DNA from: Thermoproteota archaeon
GTDB taxonomy: Archaea > Thermoproteota > Bathyarchaeia > Bathyarchaeales > Bathycorpusculaceae
Length of the DNA stretch: 6,058 nt
Assembly (NCBI GenBank): GCA_012511995.1
Contig: JAAZFA010000139.1
Coordinates: 1-6,058, forward strand
Direction of reading: 5' to 3'
Shown piece after piece: positions 4,802 through 6,058 of the stretch. Below the pieces are notes generated by a model. That model did no database searches, was not told the DNA's origin, and worked only from the letters and a program-made list of their open reading frames with translations. How positions within the stretch are numbered: position 1 is the first letter of the stretch; every line of letters starts with the position of its first letter. The translations under genes were made by a program, and so were the position numbers.

Positions 4802-5239
4802 TTGGCGTGTTTCTTTTATGTCATAGTTTTGTGGTTGAATAATTCTGGAATTTGGGTAATAACCATAATGGATGATGGATTTGGTTTCGTGTTAACGCAA
4901 CCTCAGTATTTGCTTAGTTTTTCGATCACTGTAGGTGGGCTATTAGCATTGGCAGTCTACACAGCGTATTTTGCTAAAAAATCCATGAAGACGCAGAACA
5001 TTGAAGGATTAAACTTTTCTGGTGCAGGTGTCATCTTGGTGGCGCTGGGTATGTATTTTTTATGGAATTATCTCACATGGATTTTTTTTGGCGGCTGGAA
5101 TGAATGGTACGCATGGATCTTAGGCCATAATTTAGATTTGTGGATGCTTTCATTACCATTAGTCGGGATACCTTTGCTGTTCCGAAATAATCTCTCCAAG
5201 AATCCTAATTTATCAGGTACAGAAAATAAAAACAACTGA
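4802..5239 (+). CDS. C-terminal half of the interrupted membrane protein
   Basis: This half begins at the first possible start after the TAG, TTG 4802, which falls inside a hydrophobic helix and has no ribosome binding site, so independent translation is unlikely. Numbering from that TTG, hydrophobic segments lie at about 1-22, 37-57 (ending A-Y-F-A-K-K), 73-96 and 111-127, with a Trp-rich stretch W-N-Y-L-T-W-I-F-F-G-G-W-N-E-W-Y (88-103). The segment ending Y-F-A-K-K followed by a loop and a Trp/Tyr-rich helix echoes Y-F-I-K-K and Y-W-I-G in the first half, hinting at an internal duplication. The tail is hydrophilic (about 130-145). The TGA at 5237 lies three bases from the end of the convergent gene at 5243. 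Confidence 0.55.
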   Translation: MACFFYVIVLWLNNSGIWVITIMDDGFGFVLTQPQYLLSFSITVGGLLALAVYTAYFAKKSMKTQNIEGLNFSGAGVILVALGMYFLWNYLTWIFFGGWNEWYAWILGHNLDLWMLSLPLVGIPLLFRNNLSKNPNLSGTENKNN

Positions 5240-5242
5240 TGT

Positions 5243-5605
5243 TTATGCAGCCTTATCTAAAGTCGGAGGCTTGCGACGTCCATCCCAAGCATGATGCAAT
5301 GCCAAGGTTGGATGATGGATAAGGAGTCGCGGACCAGAATATCTCATAACCTTCCTGACTTCCGCTTTCATATCTGGCTTATAACAGTGGATAACGCATT
5401 TACCACAAGTAGTTTTTTTCTCTTGGAAAGGACATTTACTAAGGCGTAAGAGAGCATAATCTTTGAATTGTTGGCACTCAGGACATAATCGACCGTGGGT
5501 GCCATGATGACCTTTACAGTATATATCGACCATATAGGTGATTGTCTTTCTTTCACGTTTCATTCGTTTATGCTCTGGGTTCGGAGGTTGTGGCTTCATA
5601 GTCAT
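5243..5605 (-). CDS. YgbA-like protein, nitrous oxide-stimulated promoter family (PF11756-type)
   Basis: Small soluble Cys-rich protein. In E. coli the relative YgbA is controlled by the nitric-oxide-sensing repressor NsrR and is linked to nitrosative stress; its biochemistry is not established to my knowledge. The 120 residues fit the family. Visible hallmarks: RERKTITYMVDIYCKGHH (17-34), L-C-P-E-C (40-44), Y-A-L-L-R-L-S-K-C-P-F (50-60), T-C-G-K-C-V-I-H-C-Y-K-P (66-77), VRKVMRYSGPRLL (83-95), HHPTLALHH (97-105) and D-G-R-R-K-P (108-113). Seven cysteines (30, 41, 44, 58, 67, 70, 74) with nearby His suggest a metal or iron-sulfur site, which is inference. The ATG at 5605 is chosen over the ATG at 5599 as the first after the promoter; no ribosome binding site is visible. 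It follows the DNA glycosylase gene on the same strand with a 66-base gap holding its own promoter-like signals. Confidence 0.92.
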   Translation of the reverse strand: MTMKPQPPNPEHKRMKRERKTITYMVDIYCKGHHGTHGRLCPECQQFKDYALLRLSKCPFQEKKTTCGKCVIHCYKPDMKAEVRKVMRYSGPRLLIHHPTLALHHAWDGRRKPPTLDKAA

Positions 5606-5629
5606 CTACAATAGAAGTTTTCTTTTCAC

Positions 5630-5647
5630 ATAAGGTTTTACCCTTAT
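5630..5647 (-). promoter_or_regulatory. Inverted repeat overlapping the TATA-like box of the YgbA-like gene
   Basis: ATAAGG-TTTTAC-CCTTAT (plus strand) is a perfect 6-bp inverted repeat with a 6-bp spacer. On the minus strand it overlaps GATATAAGG (about 5642-5650), a good TATA candidate that predicts transcription starting near 5620, about 15 bases before ATG 5605. A regulator bound here would compete with the TATA-binding protein, so this is a candidate operator. The arms do not obviously match the bacterial NsrR site as I remember it. Confidence 0.4.
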
Positions 5648-5671
5648 ATCTACGGGTTTTAAGCACAACAA

Positions 5672-6058
5672 TTACATTTTGGAAACAAAGTTGTTTCCTT
5701 TAATATAAAACCGCCAAGGCTTTTCTTTCCAATCTTGCGCATAATCAACGCCTATACGAACCGTTTCAACAATAACATCTCTATGAATAGGTTTGGCATC
5801 TTTGATATAGAATGGTGGAACAGTCATTTCCAGCTTGTGCTGAGCTTTTGTTATTCCCATTGCCATACAGAGTCTACCGGGACCATTCGTCAAGTTCTTG
5901 GTTTTTCCTAAGGTCACCCCTCGCCTTTTTTCCATAAGCGTTAAACCTTCAATGGGTTCTATCGCCCGAATCAACACTGCTTCGGGTTTTCTAGGTATAA
6001 TCCCAGCAGTAATATTAACACAGTAATACATACCATAAATTAGGTAAACGTAAGCATA
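5672..6058 (-). CDS. mpg: Alkyladenine (3-methyladenine) DNA glycosylase, AAG/MPG family, C-terminal part
   Basis: Monofunctional base-excision repair glycosylase that removes alkylated purines and, in several members, hypoxanthine. The minus-strand frame is open from the window end (6058) to TAA at 5674-5672, giving the last 128 residues; the N-terminus with the catalytic Glu is outside. Visible: YVYLIYGMYYCVN (3-15), matching human AAG YVYIIYGMYFCMN, so Tyr5 and Asn15 correspond to human Tyr159 and Asn169; A-V-L-I-R-A-I-E-P (27-35), with Arg31 at human Arg182; L-T-N-G-P-G-R-L-C-M-A-M-G-I (human CSGPSKLCQALAI region); R-I-G-V-D-Y-A and the C-terminal W-K-E-K-P-W-R-F-Y-I-K-G-N-N-F-V-S. The family is typically about 190-200 residues, so roughly a third is missing through the window edge, not through damage. 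The ATG at 6031 is internal (Met10), not the start. Confidence 0.95.
   Translation of the reverse strand, partial: YAYVYLIYGMYYCVNITAGIIPRKPEAVLIRAIEPIEGLTLMEKRRGVTLGKTKNLTNGPGRLCMAMGITKAQHKLEMTVPPFYIKDAKPIHRDVIVETVRIGVDYAQDWKEKPWRFYIKGNNFVSKM

Larger units (their letters stand above)
4322..5239 (+). pseudogene. Multi-pass membrane protein of about 305 codons interrupted by one in-frame TAG
   Basis: Function unknown. One continuous frame runs from TTG 4322 to TGA 5237-5239, broken only by TAG at 4769-4771 (codon 150). The codons after the TAG continue smoothly as PHGPAIKWAL into a hydrophobic helix, and no ATG, ribosome binding site or promoter precedes the second half. I read this as a single integral membrane protein with about seven hydrophobic segments. 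My recollection is that relatives in Bathyarchaeia-type genomes are about 300 residues and have Lys after the L-S-P-N found just before the stop; AAG to TAG needs one base change. No other damage is visible, so the event is recent, or the TAG is read through, or the sequence has an error. The start is uncertain: GGGGATC lies too close to TTG for an ideal ribosome binding site. Confidence 0.7.

Noticed and set aside
5368..5556. 62-codon minus-strand frame
   Set aside because: Out-of-frame shadow inside the YgbA-like gene.
1..6058. tRNA genes, CRISPR arrays, insertion sequences and attachment sites
   Set aside because: Read through the spacers for tRNA T-arm patterns, regularly spaced repeats and transposase motifs; none found.

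Overview
The window looks like a chromosomal segment of an AT-rich archaeon. Several genes have a TATA-like element about 25 bases before the start codon and no ribosome binding site, the pattern of leaderless archaeal mRNAs. TTG and GTG starts are common. The protein families (winged-helix/DUF5752 fusion, N-terminally anchored winged-helix protein, small conserved orphans) are ones I associate with Bathyarchaeia and related Thermoproteota-type lineages. That placement is inference; no rRNA or other marker is present.

Layout. Positions 1-525 (minus) hold the first 128 residues of anthranilate synthase component I (TrpE), cut by the window edge. It is preceded by a promoter, a strong ribosome binding site and a very short ORF, MRNCLWQITTN, containing one Trp codon. 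Positions 526-872 (minus) hold cutA with a palindrome over its start. Positions 957-2963 (plus) hold three genes: a winged-helix/DUF5752 protein, a membrane-anchored double winged-helix protein, and a peptidase E (S51)-like protein. Positions 2964-4195 are gene-poor, with two small minus-strand orphan genes (3222-3581 and 3974-4195) and two stretches in which I find no convincing gene. Positions 4322-5239 (plus) hold a multi-pass membrane protein split by one in-frame TAG. Positions 5243-6058 (minus) hold a Cys-rich YgbA-like (nitrous oxide-stimulated promoter family) gene behind the 3' part of an alkyladenine DNA glycosylase gene.

How they may work together. No long operon is visible; most genes seem to have their own promoter. 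The clearest functional pairing is the glycosylase with the YgbA-like gene: family knowledge links YgbA to nitrosative stress and the glycosylase to removal of alkylated or deaminated purines. The two regulators at 957 and 1587 have no obvious target beside them.

Most worth checking are the in-frame TAG at 4769-4771 (recent nonsense mutation, readthrough or pyrrolysine, or sequence error) and the Trp-containing mini-ORF between the promoter and trpE (leader peptide or frameshift in the TrpE N-terminus). I found no clearly new defence or mobile system.
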